This document shows, piece by piece, positions 35,558-44,897 of a stretch of 64,000 nt of DNA. Each line of letters starts with the position of its first letter. Within the stretch, counting starts at the first letter, position 1. Location of the stretch: NCBI GenBank assembly GCA_002428985.1, contig DIYL01000054.1, positions 62,001 through 126,000 of the forward strand, in the 5' to 3' direction. The notes under the pieces were generated by a model, which was given only the letters and a program-made list of their open reading frames with translations, ran no database searches and was not told the origin of the DNA. A program made the position numbers and the translations under genes. This DNA comes from Anaerolineales bacterium UBA6055. Its GTDB lineage: Bacteria; Chloroflexota; Anaerolineae; Aggregatilineales; Phototrophicaceae.

Positions 35558-36583
35558 ATGAAACAACTCGGTTATGTCGGTGTAGCGCATATTCATACCC
35601 CCGGTTTTGTCAATCGGTTGAATGCTCGCACTGAAGAATTTAACGTAAAAGCTGTGTGGGATTCCGATCCTGCGCGTGCAAAAGTTACGGCAGAACGTCT
35701 GAATACCGTGACTGTCGATAGTATGGAAGATATCCTCAACGACGATGAGATTGAAGCAGTTGTTATAGCTTCAGAGACCAACGTTCATGAAGATTATGTT
35801 GCAAAGTTTGCAGCTGCTGGCAAGCATATGTTTGTCGAAAAACCACTCGGCATGAAAGCTGCTGATGCATATGCCATGCAGAAAGCTATTGATGATGCTG
35901 GTGTAATTTTCCAGACAGGATTCTTTATGCGCGGTCAGCCTTTCCACCAGTTCATCAAAAAGTTAGTTGATGATGGTACATTGGGTCAGATAACACGCAT
36001 TCGTCACTCTAACGTTCACTCCGGTTCAATCGGCAAATGGTTTAATCCAAAACCTGATAGTTGGTTTGAAGATGGCTGGATGTGGATGACCAAAGTTGAA
36101 GAAGCCGGTGTCGGTGCATATGGTGATCTTGGTGCTCACTCCATCGATATTTTGATGTGGTTGTTGGGTGATGTTGATAAAGTTACCGCACAGATTGATG
36201 TTGCACTGGATAACTACACCTGTGATGAATTTGGTGAAGGTTTGATTCGCTTTAAGAGTGGTGTTATTGGTACTCTGGCTGCGGGCTGGGTTGATGTATG
36301 GGATCCCGTACGTATTCAAGTCTGTGGTACAGAAGGTACTGTTTATGCAACTGGTGATGGCAAAGTCTATCTTAAGACTGACAATATTGAAGGTGCAGAT
36401 GGTAGTGAATGGACCGATCTTCCAGAAGCATTACCACACGCATTTGATCTATTCTTAGATGCACTTAATGGCGAAGATGTACCATTAGTGACAGCAAAAG
36501 AAGCGGCTGACCGCACAGCTGTGATGGAAGCAATGTATATTGGTGCGGAAAATAATACTTGGGAAGAACCCAAATCATCTTAA
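35558..36583 (+). CDS. Gfo/Idh/MocA family dehydrogenase (1)
   Basis: A 341-residue NAD(P)-dependent sugar dehydrogenase homologue. The nucleotide loop is atypical, reading YVGVAHIHTPGF in place of GxGxxA. VIASETNVHEDYVAKFAAAG and MFVEKPLGMKAADAYAM (the EKP motif with catalytic Lys) are clear, as is DLGAHSIDILMWLLGD with the active-site His-Asp pair. Such enzymes oxidise, reduce or epimerise sugars, or cleave glycosides by an oxidative route. AGGAG precedes the ATG. The second member of the family follows after 18 bases. Confidence 0.87.
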   Translation: MKQLGYVGVAHIHTPGFVNRLNARTEEFNVKAVWDSDPARAKVTAERLNTVTVDSMEDILNDDEIEAVVIASETNVHEDYVAKFAAAGKHMFVEKPLGMKAADAYAMQKAIDDAGVIFQTGFFMRGQPFHQFIKKLVDDGTLGQITRIRHSNVHSGSIGKWFNPKPDSWFEDGWMWMTKVEEAGVGAYGDLGAHSIDILMWLLGDVDKVTAQIDVALDNYTCDEFGEGLIRFKSGVIGTLAAGWVDVWDPVRIQVCGTEGTVYATGDGKVYLKTDNIEGADGSEWTDLPEALPHAFDLFLDALNGEDVPLVTAKEAADRTAVMEAMYIGAENNTWEEPKSS

Positions 36584-36601
36584 TGCAAAAGGAGATTTAA
36601 A

Positions 36602-37660
36602 ATGAGTACATTAAAAGTTGGTGTTATTGGTGTTGGTGGGATTGCACGTACCCATATGCCCGGTTGGGAAGCATCACCTCATACTGAAGTTGTTGCCGGT
36701 GCAGATTTAAGCCAAGAATCGCTTGATAGATGGTCAGCAGCGCACAATGTATCGAGAGTTGTTACCGATTCTGCTGAATTGATTAACGACCCTGATATTG
36801 ACATTATTGATATTTGTACCCCAAACATGTATCACGCAGATTTGTCGATTGCAGCTCTTGAAGCGGGTAAACATGTTATCTGTGAAAAACCTATTGCTCC
36901 TACAGTAGCAGATGTCGATAGAATGATTGCTGCTCGTGATGCATCCGGTAAAATGTTGATGACCGCACAGCACTTCCGTTTTTCAGGTAAGTCCAAAGCA
37001 ATGAAAGCAGAAATTGATGCTGGCGCACTTGGTGATGTGTATCACGCACGTAGCTGGATGTTGCGTCGTATCGGTATCCCAACTTGGGGTGGATTCCTCT
37101 ACCAAAAACACAGTGGTGGTGGCGCAGCGATTGACATTGGTGTCCACATTCTTGATCTAACCCTGTGGTTTATGGGCAATCCAAAGCCTGTTTCAGTCAC
37201 GGGTGTAGCTAAAAAGGTACTGGCTAATAATCCAAAACAATTCAGCAAATTCCGCCGTGGCGACCTTGTACCACAAGATATGGATGTTGATGAATTGGCT
37301 TTCGGATTTATTCGCTTCGAAAATGGTGCAACACTTGTGCTAGAAGTCAGTTGGCTATTGCACCATGATACCGACATGGAAGATATGCAAATGTGGTTGT
37401 ATGGTACCAATGGTGGCGCACATTGGCCAAAAGTTGAAATCCTACAATCTAACTATGATACCCAGCAAACATACAACCGTCAGTTGCAGCTCACAAATGA
37501 CCTTGCCGAACCACATGCGCAAGAATGTATTGAGTTCGCGCAAGCAGTCGTTGATGGTGCACCATCCCCTGTTCCAGCTGAGCAATCCCGTCAGGTTATG
37601 CAAATTCTGAACGGGATTTACGAAAGCCAAAAAACAGGTGCAGAGGTACGCTTAGACTAA
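36602..37660 (+). CDS. Gfo/Idh/MocA family dehydrogenase (2)
   Basis: A 352-residue paralogue in family but not a close copy of the previous gene. VGVIGVGGIARTHMPGW is a standard NAD(P) loop, VICEKPIAPTVADVDRM has the catalytic Lys, and AIDIGVHILDLTLWFMGNP the active-site block. AAGGAG at the expected spacing supports the start. The pair could carry out successive oxidations of a hexose released by the mannosidases. Its stop overlaps the next gene's start by one base (TAATG). Confidence 0.88.
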   Translation: MSTLKVGVIGVGGIARTHMPGWEASPHTEVVAGADLSQESLDRWSAAHNVSRVVTDSAELINDPDIDIIDICTPNMYHADLSIAALEAGKHVICEKPIAPTVADVDRMIAARDASGKMLMTAQHFRFSGKSKAMKAEIDAGALGDVYHARSWMLRRIGIPTWGGFLYQKHSGGGAAIDIGVHILDLTLWFMGNPKPVSVTGVAKKVLANNPKQFSKFRRGDLVPQDMDVDELAFGFIRFENGATLVLEVSWLLHHDTDMEDMQMWLYGTNGGAHWPKVEILQSNYDTQQTYNRQLQLTNDLAEPHAQECIEFAQAVVDGAPSPVPAEQSRQVMQILNGIYESQKTGAEVRLD

Positions 37661-38091
37661 TGAAAACACTGCGATGGAGTTTCGGTCTGTTAATGTTATT
37701 GATGTTGTCCGCATGTGGAGATATGTCTACACTTGCACCGACGATTGTGCCGACTGCGGACTCCATTGCTCCTTCTGGCTCATGGTCACTCGCTTACACG
37801 GGTGACTGTGAGGCACGAGAGGGTGAATCACTCGATATAACAATCACTGAAGATGACGAAATTGTATTCGACGATTATACTTTAACGCTTGACGATGACG
37901 GAAATTATATCGGTAGCGCACAATTTACAACACCGATGCCAGTAGATGGGCGGGATGTTGTCTTTGTCATCACGTATAACTTAACCCAAGAAGATCGCAC
38001 TACATTTATCGGTACAGAAACGGTCGAAGAAGTTGGCAAAGGCGAAGATCCATGTCCAATACGTCTAACGTATGCGAGTGAGAGTGATTAA
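37660..38091 (+). CDS. Small secreted lipoprotein, paralogue 1
   Basis: A 143-residue predicted lipoprotein. The signal peptide FGLLMLLMLSACGD has a lipobox (LSAC), lipidated at the cysteine near residue 20. A Thr/Pro/Ser-rich linker (TLAPTIVPTAD) follows, then a beta-rich acidic domain: SGSWSLAYTGDCEAREG, EIVFDDYTLTLDDDGNYIGS, and VEEVGKGEDPCPIRLTY. Two cysteines in the domain probably form a disulfide. It has no family I recognise. It overlaps the dehydrogenase stop and is followed after 6 bases by its paralogue. Confidence 0.75.
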   Translation: MKTLRWSFGLLMLLMLSACGDMSTLAPTIVPTADSIAPSGSWSLAYTGDCEAREGESLDITITEDDEIVFDDYTLTLDDDGNYIGSAQFTTPMPVDGRDVVFVITYNLTQEDRTTFIGTETVEEVGKGEDPCPIRLTYASESD

Positions 38092-38097
38092 TGTGAT

Positions 38098-38553
38098 ATG
38101 GGGTCAAGTCAGTGGATATGGATCGTGTTAATTGTTGCCCTATCTGCCTGTGCTGATGTGACAACACAGACCACAGCTATCATCGAGTCAAGTAGTACGG
38201 AAATATCTCCTTCAGGTCTCTGGAAGATGACATACACGGGATCATGTGCCTCGCGTGCGCCTCGCTTACTTGATGTTGATTTTGACGATAAGAAATCTCT
38301 ATTATTTGATAACTATACTCTTAATCAAAACGATGATGGACATTACTATGCGAATGTAACCACCACGACATTTTTAGAATCCTGCCAACGGGATGTCGTG
38401 TTTGTCTATGAATATGATTTGGTACGTGATGACATAAATACCTACTCTGGTATAGAGTCAATTACTGAAGTGGGTGTTGGTACAGAAACATGCACTATCG
38501 TCTTAGAGTATGTTGAAGACGCAGTACTGGAGGCTGACCATGACCAAGATTAA
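38098..38553 (+). CDS. Small secreted lipoprotein, paralogue 2
   Basis: A 151-residue paralogue of the preceding lipoprotein. The signal peptide WIWIVLIVALSACAD has a lipobox. The domain repeats the same pattern: PSGLWKMTYTGSCASR, LLFDNYTLNQNDDGHYYANV, RDVVFVYEYDLVRDD and VGTETCTIVLEY. An extra cysteine (ESCQRD) replaces a Val-Asp in the first copy. The shared core, about 100 residues, is a small beta-sheet domain. Sited within metabolic genes of the island, the pair may bind glycans at the membrane surface or help the importer. No function is known. Confidence 0.75.
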   Translation: MGSSQWIWIVLIVALSACADVTTQTTAIIESSSTEISPSGLWKMTYTGSCASRAPRLLDVDFDDKKSLLFDNYTLNQNDDGHYYANVTTTTFLESCQRDVVFVYEYDLVRDDINTYSGIESITEVGVGTETCTIVLEYVEDAVLEADHDQD

Positions 38554-39469
38554 ATTTGGTTGGAATGTATCGACTGCTGCATCTAATTATATGACGGGTG
38601 CGACATTTACTGAACAAATTTTGTCTGTCTTGAATGATATACATGCATTTTATGATTCGGTGTGGATATACGATCATTTCCACGCACCTCCATTTCTTGC
38701 AGACGATTATCCCCGTTTAGAAGCATGGACAACCACTGCTTACCTAGCGCGTGCATTCCCTAATTTATATTTTGGCAATATCGTCCTTGGTCAATCGTAT
38801 CGTAATCCCGCATTAGTCGCCAAAATGGTTGCGACATTACAAGCATTGACGAATGGGAAAGCTATTCTGGGCATTGGCGCGGGGTGGATGGAATCTGAAT
38901 ATCATGCTTATGGTTATGAATTCCCTAAGCCATCTGTACGGGTTAAACAGTTAGAAGAAGCCGTACAGATTATCCGTATGATGTGGCGTGAAAAGCGGGC
39001 CACATTCGAAGGTGACTATTATCAAGTTAAAGGCGCATTGTGTGAGCCAAAGCCAGACCCGATTCCGCCGATTATGATTGGGGGTAATGGCGAAAAATTG
39101 ACCCTGCGTGTGGTTGCCAAATATGCAGATTGGTGGAATGGATTAAGCCTAGATGCTGAAGGCATGGCGCATAAATTGGATATCTTAAAAGTCCATTGTG
39201 ATGATGTTGGGCGTGATTATGATGACATCACAAAAACGTATTTTGGGATTATTTCGATAGCAGAGACCGAAGCACAAGCGAAACAGATTACATCTGCATC
39301 TCCCCGCCGTGATACGACTGATTTTGAAGGCACACCCGCACAGGTGATTGACCAATTACAAGCCTATGTGGATTTAGGTTTTTCCTATTTTATGTTGGAC
39401 TTTAACGACTTTCCAAACTCAGATGGATCACAATTATTTGCTGAAGAGGTAATACCTGCCTTCAGTTGA
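38540..39469 (+). CDS. LLM-class (luciferase-like) flavin-dependent oxidoreductase
   Basis: A 309-residue F420- or FMN-dependent TIM barrel. KFGWNVSTAASNYMTG, FYDSVWIYDHFHAPP, GNIVLGQSYRNPALVAKMVATL-like region, ILGIGAGWMESEYHAYG and PPIMIGGNGEKLTLRVVAKYADWWNG follow the family order exactly. I start it at ATG 38540, with TGGAGG at 38528-38533, overlapping the lipoprotein gene by 14 bases. Whether it uses FMN or F420 cannot be read from the sequence. In this place it may oxidise a sugar or an aglycone. Confidence 0.87.
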   Translation: MTKIKFGWNVSTAASNYMTGATFTEQILSVLNDIHAFYDSVWIYDHFHAPPFLADDYPRLEAWTTTAYLARAFPNLYFGNIVLGQSYRNPALVAKMVATLQALTNGKAILGIGAGWMESEYHAYGYEFPKPSVRVKQLEEAVQIIRMMWREKRATFEGDYYQVKGALCEPKPDPIPPIMIGGNGEKLTLRVVAKYADWWNGLSLDAEGMAHKLDILKVHCDDVGRDYDDITKTYFGIISIAETEAQAKQITSASPRRDTTDFEGTPAQVIDQLQAYVDLGFSYFMLDFNDFPNSDGSQLFAEEVIPAFS

Positions 39470-39505
39470 ACAGACAATTTATAATAACAAAAGAGAGGCT
39501 ACTGC

Positions 39506-41299
39506 ATGACCTATCGCAAAACCCCGCAATCCTTATTACCAAGAATCAAGCCGACGATACCGGATGATGTTCCCAATATTTACCCGACTTATCCTGTTGC
39601 AAATGGTGAAATGCAAGAAGGCTATGTCGCCTTTGCGCAAAACCTCCTATCGCATTCGCTTGTGTTGATTGATGGATATGGTGGCATTTTATGGGATGAA
39701 TTACGTGCATTATTAGAAAAAGCCGGCGTATCAGTTAACTGGGTTTATACACACGATTTAATGAAATCTGAGGCTGACATCAACGCGCTAGTCGATCCAT
39801 TCCTCGGTGGCGATGATCCGATTTTTGGTTTTCGTTTCACGGGGACATTGAGTAATTTCTTTGATACAGACAAGCTTAGTGCTGTTGACCTGAGTAACAC
39901 ACCGACAATCGTGTATGGTGAAGGGGCGTTTCTGGTAGCGGATTCTGGGTATCGGGTGTATGTTGACCTACCGAAGAACGAAATTCAGTATCGTTCGCGG
40001 GCGGGATCGATAACGAATCTAGGCGCATCTGAAGCCAATCATCCCAAAAAAGAGTATAAACGCTTCTATTTTGTCGACTGGATTGCACTTAATCGACATA
40101 AAGCTGACTTTGTATCGCAGATTGACCTTTTTGTTGATGGACAGGATGTTGATGCACCTGCGATGATGCAGGGTGATGATGTGCGGTCTACATTTGAGAA
40201 GATGGTGAAAACAGTCTTTCGTGTTCGTCCGTGGTTTGAGCCCGGGGCATGGGGTGGGCAATGGATGAAGGCGAATATTCCTCAATTGGCTGAAGATGTC
40301 CCAAATTATGCTTGGTCATTTGAGATGATTGCACCCGAGCAGGGGATTATTCTTGAACAATCGGATCATTTGATGGAATTATCGTACGATTGGTTACAAT
40401 ATTATGATAATGTAGCGGTATTGGGTGACTATGCTGATAACTTTGGATATGAGTTTCCGATACGTTATGATTTCCTTGATACGATTGAAGGCGGGAATTT
40501 ATCATTACAATGCCACCCAAACCCACAATTTATGCGCTCGAAATTTGGAGAGCATTTTACACAGGATGAAACTTACTATATTTTTGAAGATGATGGTACA
40601 GCTGAGGTCTATCTCGGCTTCCAAGATGGCATAGACCCTGATAATTTACGGACTGCACTCGAAACGAGCGTCAATGATGGTGTTGAATTGCCTGTGACCG
40701 ATTTTGTGCAAGTGCATCCAGCGAAAACAGGTGATTTATTCTTGATCCCGCATGGAACGGCGCATTGTTCTGGATCGGGTAGCGTTGTGTTGGAAATTAG
40801 TGCGACCCCATATATTTTCACATTTAAGATGTATGACTGGTTGCGGGTTGGCCTTGATGGCAAACCTCGCCCAATCAATATTGAACGCGCGTATGAAAAC
40901 CTCAAATTTGAATATTCGGGCGAGTATGTCAAAGAGGAGTTGCTATCTAAACCGACTGTGATTGCATCAGGGGACGATTGGCAAGTTGAGCATCTACCTA
41001 CACATGAAAATCACTTTTATGATATTCATCGTGTGACGTTATCATCAACATTTGAGAGTGAAACCAACGGCTCGCCCCAAATTATGATGGTGACACAGGG
41101 TGAAGCTGTTCGTGTTGATGTTGAAGGTTTAGATGAACCGATGCGTTTTAATTATGCTGAGACATTCATTATTCCAGCAGGGGCAACCAAGTTTACACTT
41201 CATGCAATTGGTGATGAGCCTGTTGTGATTATGCAATCTTTCATGCGTTCTGAGTGGTTCGAAAAAGAAGAAAACCAATGGCTGAAAATAGAAGAATAA
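39506..41299 (+). CDS. Phosphomannose-isomerase-like protein with N-terminal extension
   Basis: A 597-residue protein. The C-terminal 340 residues match class I mannose-6-phosphate isomerase: SLQCHPNPQFMRSKFGEHF with the zinc QxHP, ETYYIFE with the metal Glu, and LIPHGTAHCSGSG with the second His, followed by a second cupin. The N-terminal 250 residues (YVAFAQNLLSHSLVLIDGYG, VYGEGAFL, FYFVDWIALNRHK) look like a nucleoside-kinase-like domain without a proper P-loop. It would convert mannose-6-phosphate to fructose-6-phosphate, the entry into glycolysis for mannose freed by the mannosidases. It overlaps the second ROK gene by 22 bases. Confidence 0.8.
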   Translation: MTYRKTPQSLLPRIKPTIPDDVPNIYPTYPVANGEMQEGYVAFAQNLLSHSLVLIDGYGGILWDELRALLEKAGVSVNWVYTHDLMKSEADINALVDPFLGGDDPIFGFRFTGTLSNFFDTDKLSAVDLSNTPTIVYGEGAFLVADSGYRVYVDLPKNEIQYRSRAGSITNLGASEANHPKKEYKRFYFVDWIALNRHKADFVSQIDLFVDGQDVDAPAMMQGDDVRSTFEKMVKTVFRVRPWFEPGAWGGQWMKANIPQLAEDVPNYAWSFEMIAPEQGIILEQSDHLMELSYDWLQYYDNVAVLGDYADNFGYEFPIRYDFLDTIEGGNLSLQCHPNPQFMRSKFGEHFTQDETYYIFEDDGTAEVYLGFQDGIDPDNLRTALETSVNDGVELPVTDFVQVHPAKTGDLFLIPHGTAHCSGSGSVVLEISATPYIFTFKMYDWLRVGLDGKPRPINIERAYENLKFEYSGEYVKEELLSKPTVIASGDDWQVEHLPTHENHFYDIHRVTLSSTFESETNGSPQIMMVTQGEAVRVDVEGLDEPMRFNYAETFIIPAGATKFTLHAIGDEPVVIMQSFMRSEWFEKEENQWLKIEE

Positions 41300-42141
41300 T
41301 TGCGTTGGATGTCGGCGGAAGTTCGATAAAGAGTGGGGTCGTGGACATGACCTCACTTGATGTATCGAGTTTTGATATTATACCGATAGACAGTAAAGGG
41401 ACAGCTGAGGAGATTGTTGGCACATTAGTCGATGTGATTCAGCGACATATGAATGAGACTCCGCAGGCACAAGGGATTGGGATTGGATTTCCAGGACCTG
41501 CGGATTACGCCAATGGTATTAGCTTAATTGAAGGTGTCGATAAATACGAAGCCATTTACGGCTTGAATGTGCATGATGCGATCAAAGAAAAATTATCATC
41601 TCCATTGCCTATACGATTTCGGAATGATGCTGAAGCAGCGATTGCTGGCGAAGGCGTCTATGGTGTTGGAAGAGGATATTCACGCCTCATTGGCTTAACA
41701 TTGGGTACAGGAACCGGTTCTGCATTCTTGATTGATGGTGTACCACAAACTGGTGGTAAGGGCGTACCTGAGAATGGTTGGGTGTATCCGATATTGTTTG
41801 AGGGTGAAATGGCAGATGATGTTTTTTCGACACGAGGCTTGCTTAAACGACTAAATGATGCGGATGTAGATGTTGTCACGGTTGCTGACGCTGTAAAGCA
41901 AGCTAACAAAAATGAAGTCATACGACAGGTCTTAGCCAAATTCGGCCATGATTTAGGGCAATTTCTACATCCCCTTGTTACTGACTTTGAAGCTGATGTC
42001 GTTATTTTGCAAGGCGGTATTGCGCAGGGGTTCGATTATTTTGGCGATGATGTCAAAAAGCATCTAACTATTCCAGTATATGTTGGAAAGCTGGAACGTG
42101 ACGCGGCATTGCTCGGTGCGGCAAATTTATTCGGGAGTTGA
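41278..42141 (+). CDS. ROK-family sugar kinase, second, zinc-motif-less
   Basis: A 287-residue protein with ALDVGGSSIKSGVVD as the phosphate loop, GIGFPGPADYANGIS, RFRNDAEAAIAGEG (catalytic Asp) and IGLTLGTGTGSAFLIDG. It lacks the CxCGxxGC zinc motif; PENGWVYPILFEGEMADD fills its place. ATG 41278 is preferred, as it keeps the standard N-terminus with AAAGAAGAA upstream. It lies in the phosphomannose-isomerase transcript and so probably phosphorylates mannose. It and the first ROK kinase are distant relatives, not recent duplicates. Confidence 0.85.
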   Translation: MAENRRIIALDVGGSSIKSGVVDMTSLDVSSFDIIPIDSKGTAEEIVGTLVDVIQRHMNETPQAQGIGIGFPGPADYANGISLIEGVDKYEAIYGLNVHDAIKEKLSSPLPIRFRNDAEAAIAGEGVYGVGRGYSRLIGLTLGTGTGSAFLIDGVPQTGGKGVPENGWVYPILFEGEMADDVFSTRGLLKRLNDADVDVVTVADAVKQANKNEVIRQVLAKFGHDLGQFLHPLVTDFEADVVILQGGIAQGFDYFGDDVKKHLTIPVYVGKLERDAALLGAANLFGS

Positions 42142-42242
42142 TGTCCGTTTTACAAACATGATTGTCTGTCGTGTCACTCACGATTTGCTTCAACCTAAAT
42201 TATAGTTTTTAAAAATAGATATTTACTGAAAAGGATAAGTTG

Positions 42243-44882
42243 ATGAGTGATATTCATACCATCTATTTGATTCACCATAGTCATACTGATATTGGCTATA
42301 CACAAGACCAGCCAATTGTCTGGGAGATGCAAAGCCACTTCATTGATGAAGCGATTGCACTTGCTGACAAATATGCTGACCATGATACTGACGGTGCGTT
42401 CCGTTGGACAGTTGAAACCACAGGTATGCTTGAATATTGGCTCAAGTATGCAACCGATGCAGAAATCGAAAAACTCCAACAACTCGAAAAATCGGGACAC
42501 ATCGAAGTCACAGGCATGTTTGCAAACATCACGCCACTATACGATGCTGACCAAATTATCGAAAGTATGCAGATATTACGTCGACTTCGTGAAGATTATG
42601 GCTTCACAATTGAATATGCGATGAACTGTGATGTTAACGGGCAGAATTGGTCACTGACCGATGTGTTATTGGATGTCGGCATCAAAGGTTTTTCGATGGC
42701 GATTAACACTCACTTTGGTGGTGCGTTGCACCCACGCCCATATACGTTTAACTGGGAAGCACCCACGGGACGTTCACTATTTGTGAATAATGGTTGGACC
42801 TATGATAAAGCATGGCGTGAGGGTATTGGACGGAGTGCCGAGGAATTTAAAGAGCGCTGGCAAATCCTAAACGCTTATCTTGATGAGATCGGTTATCCAC
42901 TACCAATACTGATGTTACAGTCCTTCCACCCTTATGGCGATAACGGTTCCGCATATGACTTCACCCCATTTTTGGATGAGTGGAATGCTAACAACGATCT
43001 ACAAATCAAGATGGCGACCCCGCGCATGTGGTGGTCAGTTGTTGAAGAATATGCTGATCAACTAGAAACACTACGTGGCGATTGGACAGATTATTGGAAC
43101 TTTGGATGCATCAGTAGCGCACACGAACAACGTATCAATCGTCTATCACGGGCGCAACTACGTAATGCGGATTCGCTCTATGGCGCGTTGAGTCAAATCA
43201 AAAATTCTGAGTCTCGATCATGGGCGGATAAGGTGTTTGATCGTCATCGTGAGGATGCATGGTTTAATCTGAATTTTTGGGATGAACATACATGGGGTGC
43301 TGATTGTGCGGTGACCTTGCCAAATAATGATGATTCACGCACTCAATGGAATCACAAAGCTCAATATGCACATCTTGCCCGTAGTTTGAGTACGCTATTA
43401 CAACGTGATGCGCTGGGTGATCTTGCTCAGCATATTTCGCGCGAGAACGAAGACGATATTGTTGTATTTAACCCATTACCATTTGATAGAACTGTTGCTG
43501 GAATTGTTCCCTACTATGTGGGTAATCCGCGTGGTGTTGTGACTGACACAACTGCCGGACGTCATCATCAAGATCGTAAATGGGTTCAACAAGTCCGTGA
43601 TCACTGGAGTACAGGTAAACAAACTGTTTTGCCGCCAACAGAAGTGCCTGCGTTTGGATACAAGGTTGTTTCCCGCGATGAACTTGGCTTAACTTCTGAT
43701 AAAAAGTGGATTGGTGAAGATGCTACCGTAAGTAACCATCGTTATGTTGTCACATTTGATCGTGAATCTGGCGGTATTATATCGCTATATGATAAAGAGC
43801 TGGACTGGGAACTGGTCAATGACTCCGCAGAATATGGTTTAAATACTTATGTTCATGAGGAAGTTGCTGACAAATCACATTTTTGGGCGCGTCAAATGTT
43901 TACGTATCAAGATTGGGGTACCGACCTTGCTGAAATCCCTAATGGTTGGAACTCTGGCTGGCATGGTAAACGTGAAGCCTCGTATGAAGTGCTTAAACAT
44001 AAGGTGTACGAAGTGTCTTATGGCATTATGGTTGAACAGGAATTATCTGCTAAAGGTATTGATGGTGTGCTTAAACAAGTGACCTTCTTGCCTAATTATG
44101 CTGACTTTATCGAGTTTTCAGCAGAATATGTCATGACACTTAATACACATCCAGAAGGCACATATCTTGTATTCCCATTCAATGTGCCAGATGCAGTTGC
44201 ACGTTATGATGTGGGTGGTCAGGCTGTTGTTGCTGGTGATGAACAGCTACCCGGTGTCTGCCGGGATTATTTCACCGTGCAAGGGTGGGTTGACTTTAAT
44301 AATGGTGAACGGGGTATCACGATTGCAACACCCGAAAATCCGATGGTGCAGTTGGGTGATTTCCACTTCGGACACTATCAAATGGAATTCAATCTGGAAG
44401 AATCAACATTGTTGGGGTGGATAACCAACAACTATTGGGAAACCAACTTCCGCGCCCATCAACCCGGACAAGTCCAAGCACGCTATCGCATGCAACCCTA
44501 TGAAGGTACGTTTGATGAAAGCATTGCGCATCGTTTTGGGTCGGCAGCCCTGCAAGAAGAATCCATATTCCAACATCTCGGGGAACCACTGATAGCCGAT
44601 AATCCGTTACCTGCGGAAGGGACGCTACTCAACTTACCTGATGAACCTGTACAGGTGATGCGCATTAAACAAGCAACTGATGGTGATGGGATGATTATTC
44701 GCCTCATCAATACAAGTGATGAAGAACAAACCGCGACCATTGGCTCCAATTTGCTCACCATTACTGAAGTAAATCTTTGTGATTCGCTTGAAGTGGATGG
44801 CGATGTGGTAGATGTAAATGATGGTACAATACAGGTCACATTGCCAAAGCGGGCGATGGTATCTGTGCGCTGTAAATTCTAA
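42243..44882 (+). CDS. Glycoside hydrolase family 38-like alpha-mannosidase, divergent
   Basis: An 879-residue enzyme of the shorter, divergent GH38 branch. IYLIHHSHTDIGYTQDQ at the very N-terminus gives the zinc site (His12 or 14 and Asp16); no accessory domain precedes it. The nucleophile is probably Asp130 in AMNCDVNGQNWSLTDVL. NLNFWDEHTWGADCAVTLPN is a further catalytic-domain block, and the C-terminal beta domains end with the LPKRAMVSVRCKF strand. Such enzymes may remove mannose with other linkage, or glucose or galactose, than the first GH38. AAAAGGA supports ATG 42243. No signal peptide, so it is cytoplasmic. Confidence 0.87.
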   Translation: MSDIHTIYLIHHSHTDIGYTQDQPIVWEMQSHFIDEAIALADKYADHDTDGAFRWTVETTGMLEYWLKYATDAEIEKLQQLEKSGHIEVTGMFANITPLYDADQIIESMQILRRLREDYGFTIEYAMNCDVNGQNWSLTDVLLDVGIKGFSMAINTHFGGALHPRPYTFNWEAPTGRSLFVNNGWTYDKAWREGIGRSAEEFKERWQILNAYLDEIGYPLPILMLQSFHPYGDNGSAYDFTPFLDEWNANNDLQIKMATPRMWWSVVEEYADQLETLRGDWTDYWNFGCISSAHEQRINRLSRAQLRNADSLYGALSQIKNSESRSWADKVFDRHREDAWFNLNFWDEHTWGADCAVTLPNNDDSRTQWNHKAQYAHLARSLSTLLQRDALGDLAQHISRENEDDIVVFNPLPFDRTVAGIVPYYVGNPRGVVTDTTAGRHHQDRKWVQQVRDHWSTGKQTVLPPTEVPAFGYKVVSRDELGLTSDKKWIGEDATVSNHRYVVTFDRESGGIISLYDKELDWELVNDSAEYGLNTYVHEEVADKSHFWARQMFTYQDWGTDLAEIPNGWNSGWHGKREASYEVLKHKVYEVSYGIMVEQELSAKGIDGVLKQVTFLPNYADFIEFSAEYVMTLNTHPEGTYLVFPFNVPDAVARYDVGGQAVVAGDEQLPGVCRDYFTVQGWVDFNNGERGITIATPENPMVQLGDFHFGHYQMEFNLEESTLLGWITNNYWETNFRAHQPGQVQARYRMQPYEGTFDESIAHRFGSAALQEESIFQHLGEPLIADNPLPAEGTLLNLPDEPVQVMRIKQATDGDGMIIRLINTSDEEQTATIGSNLLTITEVNLCDSLEVDGDVVDVNDGTIQVTLPKRAMVSVRCKF

Positions 44883-44897
44883 TTCTAAGGTAAGCTG

